Below are positions 62,694-64,000 of a stretch of 64,000 bases of DNA, one piece after another. This DNA is from Patagioenas fasciata. Taxonomy: Eukaryota > Chordata > Aves > Columbiformes > Columbidae. How positions within the stretch are numbered: the first letter of the stretch is position 1; the number at the start of each line of letters is the position of its first letter. The notes beneath the pieces were generated by a model that was not told the origin of the DNA, searched no databases, and saw only the letters and a program-made list of their open reading frames with translations. Location of the stretch: the NCBI RefSeq assembly GCF_037038585.1, contig NC_092522.1:51833661-51897660 (forward strand), in the 5' to 3' direction. Both the position numbers and the translations under genes were made by a program.

Positions 62694-62717
62694 AAAATTC
62701 ATTTTGGCAGTACACTT
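62694..62717 (-). CDS. CCR6: CCR6 first coding exon (Met-Asn-Phe)
   Basis: A 24-nt exon between acceptor TTTTCTTCCTCAG and a perfect donor TTT|GTAAGT. The ATG is at 62702-62700 with A at -3; it encodes MNF in phase 0, joining to TEPRTADY. Human CCR6 reads MSGESMNFSDVF, so MNF is in the expected place. The join creates an N-glycosylation sequon Asn-Phe-Thr at residue 2. Only 9 nt are coding, too short for gene finders. Confidence 0.85.
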
Positions 62718-64000
62718 CTGAGGAAGAAAAACTGAGGAGAAAACTTGAGGAGAACTTCAAAATGCTTTCCCAAGGATTTCTGACTAGAAAATAAAGTAGA
62801 TTGGATAGGGGAACAGCACAAGGAAAGCCAACAAGTAAAAAATAAACATAATTGTAAATGAAGCATTTATTCAAAGAAAAACCGCATCACTTCAGGTATA
62901 TCAACAACACACAGGAGCACCTCAACAAATCATACACCTCTGCAGCACAATGTGCACTTGTGGGAAGTAGATGGTTTGTATCAGTATCATTAAGAGCACA
63001 GTCTTACATATGGCATGTTTAGTCATAGAGCTGATAATATATGAAAAAGACTCTTATTTCACATTGACTTTACACCACAATAAAATAAATTAAATTTTAC
63101 TTTCAGAAATTCTGAAATGACAATCAGTGTACTGAGGGAACTATGGACAAGGAACTACCTTAGCGTACTCCATAAAAGTAATATGGCACTTTAACTTTTA
63201 TCTTTTTTTGCTCTGGCATTATATCAGTGTGTCTCAGCACTTTTAACATCACATTACTTGCCCTTTTTTATTAAACTAGTGGGGTAAATAAGAGTTCCAG
63301 GATAATTGCTTCTTACAGTGCAAAGGAGATTGCATAATGCATGAACAGACTGGGCACTAGTGTTGTTTTGGTTTTGTTCAGTGCACAGATCTTCGTGTTA
63401 TAGACTGCACTTTATTAAAATAATTTATTTTATTTATCACTGTAATACTTAAGTATTTTACAAATAGTAATTAAGTAATTTGCACAACACTCTGTGGTGA
63501 GGAGGCATGATTTCCTTTCTTTTACAGGGAAGGAACCTGAGTACTGAGTCATTACAGTAAGTATGCACTCGAGATGTCCAGTTTGAGACACTTGTCCCCC
63601 CCTAGCATCACTTTTAAGATTGCTTAGCATTATGAAGGACTTCAGTTATGTAAAGTATTAAATCCATTGACACTGGTTGCAGCAAGGCTCAGATTCCTGC
63701 AAATCAGACCACAGAGTCTAAAGTCACAGATGGACAGATGAAATAAGGAACATGCCATTGGTAGTCACATGTGTGAAACTGGGCTTAAATTACTCATTTA
63801 ACCTCACACAGGAACTCATGGGCAGGAGATTTAGTTCCTCAACATTTTTTTGCATGAGTTCAGTCCTCCTTTCCATTAGCTGCTCTGGGAGAACAGCATA
63901 TGCCAGGAAAGCAGGAATTGCAGGGACTGGACAACATGAGGTCCCATATTTGCTAAGGCTGTGCACGGCAATTTCATCTAGAGTTTCTCTGCTTCTTGTT
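62718..64000. other. Upstream of CCR6 start exon; nothing identified
   Basis: Because the 62694-62717 exon begins with an acceptor, a non-coding first exon and the CCR6 promoter must lie further upstream, here or beyond the window. I cannot place them. Confidence 0.5.

Overview
The window looks like a bird (sauropsid) autosomal locus. It has vertebrate GT-AG split genes in AT-rich DNA, a CR1 LINE of avian type in an intron, no SINEs of mammalian kind, and the gene trio TTLL2 - TCP10 - CCR6, which from memory is neighbouring in human 6q27 and bird chromosome 3. I cannot name the species. Layout: 1-1.7 kb holds nothing I recognise; 1.8-2.42 kb is a CpG island that is the likely TTLL2 promoter; TTLL2 (+) has one large coding exon at 5.56-7.24 kb; TCP10 (-) runs tail to tail with it, from a stop codon at 10887 to a start codon at 43361; 45.8-60.6 kb is a gene-poor stretch; CCR6 (-) lies at 60.99-62.72 kb. 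The main result is a hand-built model of TCP10. Twenty coding exons fit together in splice phase, total 4107 nt and encode 1368 residues, about the length of the centriole protein CPAP/CENPJ (1338 aa in human, from memory). The exons follow CPAP domain by domain: an N-terminal [10 protein letters not shown] helix, the tubulin-binding RPI...EEFVEEQ and FLKR...MAR region, an [12 protein letters not shown] acidic patch, a central block where CPAP has its coiled coil, and a complete C-terminal TCP10/G-box beta domain. The mammalian TCP10 genes are short remnants, so this locus appears to keep an ancestral full-length SAS-4-family paralogue. Parts of it have drifted: the tubulin LID motif is altered and the central coiled coil is broken by prolines, while the G-box looks intact. 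TTLL2 (tubulin glutamylase family) and TCP10 (centriole/tubulin family) both belong to microtubule and cilium biology, and the putative promoters of the two share the 10-mer CCAGGCAACG, an RFX half-site context. CCR6 is a chemokine receptor whose start codon sits in a separate small exon coding only Met-Asn-Phe. Other structure includes a 77-bp mariner-type palindromic element next to a TCP10 splice acceptor, a diverged 120-190 bp duplication between the TTLL2 and TCP10 3' ends, short tandem duplications, microsatellites and CR1 remnants.
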